Shown here: positions 1 to 6,449 of the stretch, in pieces
How positions within the stretch are numbered: the first letter of the stretch is position 1
Layout: every line of letters starts with the position of its first letter
Assembly (NCBI GenBank): GCA_944386975.1
Contig: CALXDC010000021.1
Coordinates: 1-43,507 of the forward strand
Source of the DNA: an uncultured Oscillospiraceae bacterium
Lineage (GTDB): Bacteria > Bacillota > Clostridia > Oscillospirales > Oscillospiraceae
Reading direction: 5' to 3'
DNA length: 43,507 bases
Notes under the pieces: generated by a model
Told to the model about the DNA's origin: nothing
Databases searched by the model: none
Seen by the model: only the letters and a program-made list of their open reading frames with translations
Made by a program: the position numbers and the translations under genes

Positions 1-26
1 TCAAGGGCTGGAAGGCTCCCAATCAG

Positions 27-71
27 TTGGTAAGGATGAGGTCGGCGGTTCGAATCCGCCCAGCAGCTCCA
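27..71 (+). other. 3' half of tRNA-Thr(GGT), attachment-site remnant A
   Basis: The sequence begins at an anticodon loop TTGGTAA (anticodon GGT) and continues with anticodon 3' stem GGATG, variable loop AGGTC, a fully paired T arm (GGCGG/CCGCC around TTCGAAT), the 3' acceptor strand and CCA at 69-71. The bases before the loop do not pair with GGATG, so the 5' half of the tRNA is missing. A break exactly at the anticodon loop is typical of tyrosine-recombinase crossover in tRNA genes. It is therefore read as an att remnant and not a working tRNA. A diverged copy lies at 5284-5328. Confidence 0.8.
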
Positions 72-73
72 GA

Positions 74-115
74 AAAAGTCCTGCAATCTCAATGATTGCA
101 GGACTTTCTCTTTTT
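74..115 (+). terminator. Rho-independent terminator after the tRNA-Thr remnant
   Basis: An 11-bp perfect stem (78-88 with 94-104) and a 5-base loop are followed by a T-rich tract to 115. It sits three bases after the CCA, where a tRNA terminator would be. The corresponding hairpin after remnant B has a different stem sequence. Confidence 0.8.
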
Positions 116-377
116 GCCGGATGGGCTTGGAATAGTCAGATTTTACGGTTTGGTTACCGGTTGGCTACTATTCTTTCTGCAGCCCCGTTTTGGAAAGCGG
201 TTTCTGCAGTTTTTCAAAAAGCCGGAGGTTTAAAGAAACATTTCTTCTGTCCCTGTCTTCGAAAATTTCAGCCACTGCGCAAGGGCATAGGATGTATTCC
301 GCTTTGTGTGGGCTTCGTAGATATCGGTGTTTTTCGGGGCTGCGTCAGTAATCGAGATCTCTAATTATTATAAAATT
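116..377. other. No gene recognised
   Basis: Short open frames exist on both strands but none has a ribosome-binding site or a recognisable protein. The stretch lies between the tRNA remnant and the peptidase module and may be decayed mobile-element DNA. Confidence 0.5.
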
Positions 378-407
378 ATAAAAATGACCCACACCAACAG
401 GTGTGGG
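378..407 (-). terminator. Terminator downstream of the SLH metallopeptidase gene
   Basis: On the minus strand an 8-bp stem (388-395 with 400-407) with a 4-base loop is followed by a run of T. A hairpin at the same relative place, with a related sequence, ends the second copy of this module (18497-18535), so the terminator was duplicated with the module. Confidence 0.7.
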
Positions 408-486
408 CCGCAGCGGTTCTATGCTGAAAAAGATCACGTCAGATTGCGGAAGGCTCATGGATCTGTTCCGATGTGTCCGCTCCGCC

Positions 487-2004
487 TCAGACTGTCTCCG
501 AAAAGAGACGGTAAATGCGAACCATGGTGAGGAGGCTCTGCTCATTGGAGTAGGTTCCGGTGGGGGCGAAGCGACTGTCCCCCACACCAGTCATTATGCC
601 AGAGGAACACATGGCGCGGACGCTTTCCAAGGCCCAGACGGCGCATTGCGCGCTGTCGCGAATCTCCGGCGATTCCCCCTGAAGAAGAGGGAGTTCCAGC
701 GCCTGACACAGCCTGTAGAGCATGACGGCAGCCTCCTGGCGAGTGATCGCACCCTCCGGATCGAAGCTGTCCGCACTCTTTCCGGTGACGACGCCCATCA
801 GAAAGAGCTTGACAATGGCCTCACGGGCGCTGATTCGGGATGTCACGTCGGTGAAGGGGTTGTGCTGATGCATTTGATCCATGGGGTACTGGGGGTAGAG
901 TTCCTCCCAGGAGTCCTGCCGCTGTGCCCAGACAGTTTCCGCCAGCTCATAGGCCGCGGCAGCGAAGTCCTGCCGGGTAGTACCGGACTGGTATCCCGGA
1001 TGAAACGGTGTTCCCAGGGAGGTAAAGACTCCGGAGGGGAAGAGCATCTGATAATCCGAAACCCCGTCCCTGGCCCAACTGCTGGGCTGGGACAGCGTGA
1101 TGTCGGGAAACTGAGAGAGAGGGACACCAAACGCGTCGGATAGAAGCTGGCGGGCATATTGGAGCTTCCGGATAACCGGGGCGTCCGGCCGGCATAGAGA
1201 CAACTCCTGGATCATCTCCGGCCTGGCCAGCAGATAGGAGACGGAATCAGCAAAATCTTCCTCAAAAGCGGTGGAGGCATAAGAGGTGATGAATATATCC
1301 TTCAGGAAGGCGCCTCCATAGGCTGCGCCCTGGTTGAGGGCGGTCCATCGGGCCTCTATCTCCGCCGCGCTGTACATGCTGTTCAGTAAGGTCATGTGGA
1401 GGAGATGGGCGTACTCGTGGGCGAATACTTCGGGGGTCACGTCATAGAGGCGGATCATGATATCGTAGGGAGAATATTGTCCGGCAGTGGTCCAACTGAC
1501 AGAGGGATCGTCTTCCCTGCCGAGGAGGATGGTGAGTGTCTTTCCCCTGGCGGTCAAAGCGGTCCGTGCCTTTTCATAGAGAGCGGCGGGAATGGTCTCT
1601 ATGGCCTTCTCCAGATGAATTATCTGGCACAGCTGCATGTCAAGAGGACGTTCCGGCGTCTCTTCTACGATCACAATGCCGAATCGTTTCTCCACGGCTG
1701 TTTTGCGGGCCTGGAGCTGCAGGGCGACTTCCTCCCGGGTTGGGGCTTCCTCTGCCGGGACCCACTCATAGTCTCCGTCCTCGTTGCAGACATAAGACCA
1801 CTTAACCTGCCCTGAATCATCGTAGACCGGGATCCACTCCCACTGGCCCCAAGCAGTCTCGATCTGGATCGCTGTATACCGTTTCTCTCCCGTGTTGGGG
1901 TCAATCTCATAGCGCATGGAGCCCACCTCAATGGCCGAAACCGGACAGCACAGGCAGGACAGCAACAGTACAAGGGCAGTCAACCATGAAACGATTTGCT
2001 TCAT
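487..2004 (-). CDS. Secreted putative zinc metallopeptidase with C-terminal SLH repeats
   Basis: 505 aa, preceded by a good AAGGAGG site. Residues 1-24 form a signal peptide (basic start, Leu-rich core, cleavage near VSA). H196-E197-Y-A-H200 is an HExxH zinc site in an alpha-helical context. About 50 residues later FEEDFAD (248-253) resembles the third-ligand helix of gluzincin-like peptidases. The last ~120 residues carry two SLH-type repeats (FTDVTSRISAREAIVKLF, then a segment ending near the C-terminus), so the enzyme is probably held in the cell wall. The substrate is unknown. The upstream neighbour on the same strand is only the 3' fragment of an unknown gene (2120-2328), whose intact relative is at 18780-20450. 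That second locus has lost this peptidase except for its signal peptide. Confidence 0.75.
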   Translation of the reverse strand: MKQIVSWLTALVLLLSCLCCPVSAIEVGSMRYEIDPNTGEKRYTAIQIETAWGQWEWIPVYDDSGQVKWSYVCNEDGDYEWVPAEEAPTREEVALQLQARKTAVEKRFGIVIVEETPERPLDMQLCQIIHLEKAIETIPAALYEKARTALTARGKTLTILLGREDDPSVSWTTAGQYSPYDIMIRLYDVTPEVFAHEYAHLLHMTLLNSMYSAAEIEARWTALNQGAAYGGAFLKDIFITSYASTAFEEDFADSVSYLLARPEMIQELSLCRPDAPVIRKLQYARQLLSDAFGVPLSQFPDITLSQPSSWARDGVSDYQMLFPSGVFTSLGTPFHPGYQSGTTRQDFAAAAYELAETVWAQRQDSWEELYPQYPMDQMHQHNPFTDVTSRISAREAIVKLFLMGVVTGKSADSFDPEGAITRQEAAVMLYRLCQALELPLLQGESPEIRDSAQCAVWALESVRAMCSSGIMTGVGDSRFAPTGTYSNEQSLLTMVRIYRLFSETV

Positions 2005-2067
2005 TTATATTTCCTCCTTACATCCGCACAACTTCAGACGGCTGCGCGCACGCAGCTGGTTATACCT

Positions 2068-2096
2068 ATGGTAAACGGAAACCAGGCAAAATACAA
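2068..2096 (-). promoter_or_regulatory. Likely promoter of the SLH metallopeptidase gene
   Basis: On the minus strand TTGTAT (2091-2096), a 17-base spacer and TACCAT (2068-2073). The same arrangement (TTGCAT, 17 bases, TACCAT) is kept at 18722-18750 in the second copy although flanking bases have diverged, which supports a functional role. A GC-rich inverted repeat lies just downstream in the leader (around 2040-2056). Confidence 0.5.
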
Positions 2097-2119
2097 GATA
2101 ATTATAAAAATATAAAATT

Positions 2120-2328
2120 TCAGACACACGGCAGATCAAAAATTCCGAGGCCCTACCGAATCTCCGCCTCTTGATGGGAATAGAGCGGCTCGTGGATCAT
2201 CCGATAGAGACTCCCTTTTTGCTGCGATTCCGGATTTTTCCGGCTTTCCCATCATCGCAGGAGGAGAGAGATGCGTGTTTGGCAACTTTTTTCGCCAGAG
2301 TGCGGATTTCCGGCTCATTCAGCAGAAT
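2120..2328 (-). pseudogene. 3' fragment of the 556-aa unknown gene (copy 1)
   Basis: The DNA aligns by eye along its length with the 3' end of the gene at 18780-20450. The minus-strand reading gives an end like GIFDLPCV against GFLDLPCI in the intact copy, with matching KIRNRS and CxxGK segments. An in-frame stop and small indels lie inside. Homology stops abruptly after base 2328, where plus-strand SLH-protein sequence starts. The rest of the gene has been lost, so this is a broken remnant. Confidence 0.75.
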
Positions 2329-2951
2329 ACCGTGGCCATTCTGGTGGAGGCTGACGGCACCGAGGAGGTCATCAAGACCAGCCTCACCACGGAGAACGGC
2401 GTGGCCGTTTCCCTCTCCGACGGCGACACGGTGAAGATCGTGGACAACAGCAAGGACTTTACCGATGTGTCTGGCACCTACTGGGGTGCGGAGGCCGTGG
2501 ACTTCGCCGCGAGTCGCGAGCTGTTCTCCGGTACCAGCGCCACCACCTTCGAGCCCAACGCCGCCATGACCCGGGCCATGATCGTCACGGTGCTGGCCCG
2601 GCTGGACGGGGTGGACACCACCAAAGGCGACACCTGGTATGAGGCGGGCAGCAGTGGGCCATGGCCAGCGGCATCTCCGACGGTACCAACATGGAGCAGA
2701 GGCTGACCCGGGAGCAACTGGCCACCATGCTGTACCGCTACGCCCAGGGCGCGGGCTGCGACGTGACCAATATGCGGGACCTGGGCAACTATCCCGACGC
2801 CGCTAAGGTCAGTTCCTACGCGGTGGAGGCCCTGCAGTGGGCCACCGGCGCGGGGCTTATCACCGACATGGGCGACGGCACCCTGAATCCTCAGGGCAGC
2901 GCCACCAGGGCTCAGGTGGCCACGATCCTCATGCGGTTCCTGGCACTGTAA
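2329..2951 (+). pseudogene. 3' fragment of an SLH-domain surface protein, frameshifted
   Basis: From the breakpoint, the plus strand encodes the end of a typical Clostridia SLH protein: a short beta-rich piece (TVAILVEADGTEEVI), then FTDVSGTYWGAEAVDF with FEPNAAMTRAMIVTVLARL (SLH 1), YEAG...WAMASGISDGTN with LTREQLATMLYRYAQ (SLH 2), and SSYAVEALQWATGAGLI with TRAQVATILMRFLAL (SLH 3). The frame changes near 2648: adding one G restores the usual YEAGQQWAM reading, so one base has been lost. There is no start codon, signal peptide or N-terminal region. It is a decayed 3' end joined to foreign sequence. Confidence 0.8.
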
Positions 2952-2977
2952 AACGAAATCCAACAGTCCAAAGGCAA

Positions 2978-3003
2978 GGGCCGGAGGCATTCGCCTCCGG
3001 CCC
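2978..3003 (+). terminator. Terminator-like hairpin after the SLH fragment
   Basis: An 11-bp GC-rich perfect stem (2978-2988 with 2993-3003) with a 4-base loop lies 27 bases after the SLH stop codon. The following T tract is poor, so termination strength is uncertain. Confidence 0.55.
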
Positions 3004-3459
3004 TCCTGTCATGTCTCCAGGAGTGAGCGAGGGACCATCTTTGGGAGTAGAATCCGCATGGAATTATAGGCTCTGTTAGCGCAACGGAAAGCACAGCCGC
3101 TTTTCATCATCAGTCTTTCCCTCTCCCTGCCTTGTTTTGTTTACAGTCCCCCAATTTTTGCGCCATGGAAGAACTGTCTGCAGATGCAGGACGGTAATTG
3201 ACAGTAAAAAGCATGGACAAGTGTACAGGTGAATAGAGATCGCTGCCAAAGATTTGAAAAGTGCGGTTGCCTCTGGTCACCAATGATGGAGTAGCACCAT
3301 TCTTTGTTAACACTGTACGAAAAAGATAGCGGAGAACCGCTGTAGAAACGGTCTGGCAGAAGGAAGAAGAATGAAAAGGCTGCGGGGTGGTTCGAGGACT
3401 TTTGCGCTATGTCAAGAGTAAACTGGAACATAAGAGAAAAGTGAAGATGGCAAGAGGTT
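3004..3459. other. No gene recognised
   Basis: Open frames here are short, lack ribosome-binding sites and show no family features. The stretch separates the SLH fragment from the regulatory region of the AlbA_2 gene and is lower in GC than the flanking genes. Confidence 0.5.
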
Positions 3460-3490
3460 AACTTGACTTTCTTTCGGAAAGTTAAGGTTA
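3460..3490. promoter_or_regulatory. Inverted repeat upstream of the AlbA_2 gene
   Basis: ACTTTC (3466-3471) and GAAAGT (3477-3482) form a short perfect stem, with looser symmetry outward (AACTTG against TAAGGTT). It lies about 40 bases upstream of the -35 box at 3526. It could bind a regulator, possibly the AlbA_2 protein itself; no binding is known. Confidence 0.3.
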
Positions 3491-3525
3491 TTGACTTCTG
3501 ATAGTTGAGATTCTCGAAAAATAAG

Positions 3526-3553
3526 TTGACATTCCTGCAAGAATCTATAAAAT
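3526..3553 (+). promoter_or_regulatory. Promoter of the AlbA_2/HATPase gene
   Basis: TTGACA (3526-3531), a 16-base spacer and TAAAAT (3548-3553), followed by GGGAGGTGAA (3561-3570) and ATG at 3576. The strong -35 and short leader suggest direct transcription of this single gene. Confidence 0.6.
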
Positions 3554-3575
3554 AGTAACTGGGAGGTGAATCTCT

Positions 3576-5060
3576 ATGGTGGAAACTGAACTAAAAGAAC
3601 TGCTTGACAAGATTCAGAATCGAAAATGTGAAGAGCAGGTTGTGGAAGTGAAGGCAGCACATAAGGGCTGTCCGGAAAAGTTATATGATACTTTGTCCTC
3701 ATTTTCCAATCAGGACAGCGGCGGAACGCTGGTGTTTGGCCTGGACGAGAAACAGAATTATGCCAAAGTAGGCGTATACGACCCACAGGATCTGCAAAAA
3801 AAAGTGATGGAGTACGGTGAGCAGATGACGCCGTTTGTCCGACCTGTTTTTACCGTATATGCAGAAGAGGAAAAGGTGTTCGTTTCTGCGGAGATCCCCC
3901 CGGTAGATGTGACAGAGAGGCCCTGCTTCAAAACTGCGAAAGGCCGGCTACAGGGGTCCTATATCCGCGTGGGAGACGCGGATAAACCGATGACTGAATA
4001 TGAGGTTTACAGTTACGAGGCATTCCGCAAAAAATATCGGGACGATATTCGGGAAGCGGTGGGGGTGTCCATAGAAACGCTGGATCCGATAAAATTGGAG
4101 GACTATCTTCTGCGGAGAAAAAAGAACCGTCCGCACCTGGATACCGTCCCCACGGAACAACTCTATGAGCTGACAGGGATTTTGAAGAGCGGAAAGGTGA
4201 CCTTATCTGCGGTTATGCTGTTCGGCTATTATCCGCAGGCATATTTTCCACAGTTGAGTGTAATCGCTACCTGTGTGCCCGGCACAGAGGTGGGAATTTT
4301 GGATGAAACAGGACACCGTTTTACCGACAGCCGCCGGATTGAGGGAACACTTCCGGAGATGCTGGAGGGAAGCCTGGCGTTTGTCCGCACCAATATGCGG
4401 ACGGCCACTACGATTGATCCCAAAACAGGAGTGCGGAGGGATACCCCGCAATACCCTATGGATGCTGTCCGGGAAGCGGTACTGAACGCCCTGGTCCACA
4501 GAGATTACAGCATCCATACCGAGGGGATGCCCATTCAGTTGACGATGTATACAGACCGACTGGAAATCTCAAGTCCCGGCGGACTTTATGGCAGGCTGAC
4601 AGTGGATCAACTGGGGCATGTACAGCCGGACACCAGAAATCCTGTCATGGTCACAGCCATGGAGGTGCTGGGGCAGACAGAAAACCGCTATTCGGGAATT
4701 CCGCGTATCCGACATGCTATGGCGGAATTGTCTCTGCCGGAGCCTGTTTTTTCGGATCGCAGAGGCACCTTTACCGTTACGCTCTATAATCGGCGGGAGA
4801 TAGTGCAGCAAGAACAGAAGGAAAGAGTAGTAGAAGAAAAACAGCAAAATGTTGCTTACGATCCCAGAGGTCTACTTGCCTTCTGTCAGGAGCCCAAAAC
4901 CCGAAAGGAAATCATTGCATACCTGAATATTTCCTCGGAACAGTACGCTTTGCGCAAATATTTGGACCCGTTGGTGCAATGCGGAGCGATCCAATTGACT
5001 ATTCCAGAAAAACCAAAAAGCCGGAAACAAAAGTATGTGACGGCTGCAAGAAAAGACTAA
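3576..5060 (+). CDS. AlbA_2 (Schlafen-type) domain and HATPase domain protein, putative transcriptional regulator
   Basis: 494 aa. Residues ~17-155 match the AlbA_2/Schlafen-type fold (EEQVVEVKAAHKG, SFSNQDSGGTLVFGLDE, then GSYIRVGDADKPM). Residues ~295-400 hold a GHKL-type ATPase region with an N-box-like EAVLNALVHRDYS and a following ISSPGG. The C-terminal ~70 residues are basic and look like a winged helix (TRKEIIAYLNISSEQYALRKYL). This architecture is common as 'ATP-binding/RecG-like putative transcriptional regulator' and is frequent in mobile and defence-rich regions; its true role is poorly known. It is a single gene with its own promoter and an upstream inverted repeat, flanked by scarred integration DNA. 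Confidence 0.8.
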   Translation: MVETELKELLDKIQNRKCEEQVVEVKAAHKGCPEKLYDTLSSFSNQDSGGTLVFGLDEKQNYAKVGVYDPQDLQKKVMEYGEQMTPFVRPVFTVYAEEEKVFVSAEIPPVDVTERPCFKTAKGRLQGSYIRVGDADKPMTEYEVYSYEAFRKKYRDDIREAVGVSIETLDPIKLEDYLLRRKKNRPHLDTVPTEQLYELTGILKSGKVTLSAVMLFGYYPQAYFPQLSVIATCVPGTEVGILDETGHRFTDSRRIEGTLPEMLEGSLAFVRTNMRTATTIDPKTGVRRDTPQYPMDAVREAVLNALVHRDYSIHTEGMPIQLTMYTDRLEISSPGGLYGRLTVDQLGHVQPDTRNPVMVTAMEVLGQTENRYSGIPRIRHAMAELSLPEPVFSDRRGTFTVTLYNRREIVQQEQKERVVEEKQQNVAYDPRGLLAFCQEPKTRKEIIAYLNISSEQYALRKYLDPLVQCGAIQLTIPEKPKSRKQKYVTAARKD

Positions 5061-5283
5061 ACTGGTGGGGTGGAAGTACTTCTATTTCGCCTGCATGGGA
5101 GTGCTTGACGGCGGACGGAAAGGACAGCCATTAAAGAAAACGCCGCGCTGACCACACAACCAGCCACAGACGGAGGCGGAACAAACGGAAAACCTGCAAT
5201 TCAAAAGTGCTGGAAAGTAATCTGCCCGGAGCAGAAATGACTATAAATCACGCGAGAAGATTAGAAAAACTAAAAATTTTGCG
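5061..5283. other. No intact gene; short stretch before attachment remnant B
   Basis: A plus-strand reading from about 5067 (WKYFYFACMGVLDGG) looks protein-like for ~30 codons but soon reaches a stop and has no start or ribosome-binding site. It may be the end of a decayed gene; it is not recognised. Confidence 0.35.
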
Positions 5284-5328
5284 TTGGTAAGGATAAGGTC
5301 AGCGGTTCGAATCCGTCCGGTAGCTCCA
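5284..5328 (+). other. 3' half of tRNA-Thr(GGT), attachment-site remnant B
   Basis: It begins at TTGGTAA and runs to CCA (5326-5328) with 5 differences in 46 bases from 26-71. Two changes weaken the T stem (an A-C mismatch and a G-T pair), and there is no 5' tRNA half, so it cannot be a working tRNA. Its own terminator and then an integrase gene reading toward it follow, the usual order at the end of a tRNA-integrated element. Confidence 0.8.
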
Positions 5329-5330
5329 AA

Positions 5331-5364
5331 AAGCCTTGAAAACCGAAGTTTTCAAGGCTTTTTT
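5331..5364 (+). terminator. Terminator after tRNA-Thr remnant B
   Basis: A 13-bp perfect stem (5331-5343 with 5348-5360), a 4-base loop and a T run to 5364. It is placed as in remnant A but unrelated in stem sequence, which suggests each element brought its own terminator. Confidence 0.85.
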
Positions 5365-5487
5365 GTTGCAATTTTTGATTTTTCGGTGTTGGCCAAAATG
5401 TGGGTCAGTTGGTTGACCCACACGGGGAAAGGGTTAAAGAGTGCCGGATGGGAAGGTTGCGCTTCCCGTCCGGCCTTTTTCTCTGCC

Positions 5488-6066
5488 TTACATGACCTGT
5501 GCCATAAAGCTGCCCATCGTTTGAGCGGCTTCGTCCTGCTTCTGCCGTGTGGCGTGGGTGTAGGTGCGGAGGATGAATCCGGCGTCGTAGTGGCCCAGCA
5601 TGGAGGACACGGTTTTTACATCCACGCCGTTCTGGAGGGCTGTGGTGGCAAAGGTGTGCCGCAGATCGTGGAAGCGGATGTGGGGCCGTCCTGCGTCCTT
5701 TAGGATCTTCTTATGGAGGTTGACCACCGAATCTGGGTGGTACATTTCCCCGGTGATGGGAGAGGGAAACAGGTAAGTGCTGTTCGGGTGCTTGTCGTGC
5801 TCCTGGATCAGCAGCTCCACCGCTGTCTGCGGGATGGACTCCAAGCGGACGGAATTCTCCGTCTTGGGCCGGGTGAGTTCCAAGGAGCCGTCCGGGTTGC
5901 GGACATACTGTTTGTTGACCGAGATGGTTCTATTCTGGATGTCCACATCGTCCCAGCGTAGAGCCACCAACTCTCCCTTCCGAGGACCGCTGACCAATTC
6001 CGGATAGAACATGGGGAGCAGGTCCCTGGCTTTGGCTGCCTCCAGATATCTCCGTGTTCTTTTCAA
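5488..6066 (-). pseudogene. Tyrosine recombinase/integrase, 5'-truncated
   Basis: The 192 residues cover only the catalytic domain. Visible are the first catalytic Arg in SGPRKGELVALRW (family members usually have GLR), HDLRHTFAT (HxxR), LGHYD and the Tyr nucleophile in RTYTHAT near the C-terminus. Phage and ICE integrases of this type are about 370-400 aa. The arm-binding and core-binding N-terminal domains are absent, and the frame opens only with a TTG and no ribosome-binding site. The 3' end points at tRNA-Thr remnant B, so this was probably the integrase that used that site. Upstream DNA shows no matching N-terminal half. Confidence 0.75.
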
Positions 6067-6379
6067 AATTCAGAGAACAAAAATCTTGCGTTCCGGAAGC
6101 CGCTCTGTTGACGGTTTGCAGATGTAGTCGGTATTTTTCGGAACGTGGTGAGCCGCTGGACTGTTGTAGTAGTTTCGGCGGATTTCCTTATTTGTTCGAA
6201 AGATTGCTTATTCCGCTGCGGTTCCTCTTTCCATCGAATCTGCTGACGATGGGCTTCGATGAAACCTTGTGGCAAAGTCCTGGCGGCACTTTTCACGGCG
6301 AGTATCGACTTTGGTGGTAGGTATGCAGTTGTCGGAGTACAATCGCAGCCAGATAATAAGAACAAAATAAAAAGGTTAC
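6067..6379. other. No gene recognised
   Basis: This lies between the truncated integrase and the promoter of the large surface protein. A minus-strand open frame of about 100 codons covers most of it but has no ribosome-binding site or recognisable family. It may include debris from the integrase element. Confidence 0.45.
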
Positions 6380-6442
6380 TTGAAAAATGGAAAAAGCAAT
6401 GATATAATCAGCCGTTGTAACCCTACAAAATTTATAAGGAGG
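6380..6442 (+). promoter_or_regulatory. Promoter and RBS of the large SLH surface protein
   Basis: TTGAAA (6380-6385), a 17-base spacer and perfect TATAAT (6403-6408), then AAGGAGG (6436-6442) seven bases before ATG 6450. This is a near-consensus housekeeping promoter, predicting strong expression. Confidence 0.75.
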
Positions 6443-6449
6443 CCAATTT

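Noticed and set aside
1-71. An intact tRNA gene at the window start
   Set aside because: Only the 3' half is present; the bases before the anticodon loop do not pair with the anticodon stem.
92-364. A 90-codon plus-strand open frame after remnant A
   Set aside because: It starts inside the terminator hairpin, has no ribosome-binding site and no recognisable sequence.
3141-3431. A 96-codon minus-strand open frame in the 3 kb gap
   Set aside because: No start signals and no family resemblance; composition is not coding-like.
6063-6365. A 100-codon minus-strand open frame upstream of the truncated integrase
   Set aside because: It is out of frame with the integrase, has no ribosome-binding site and does not resemble an integrase N-terminal domain.
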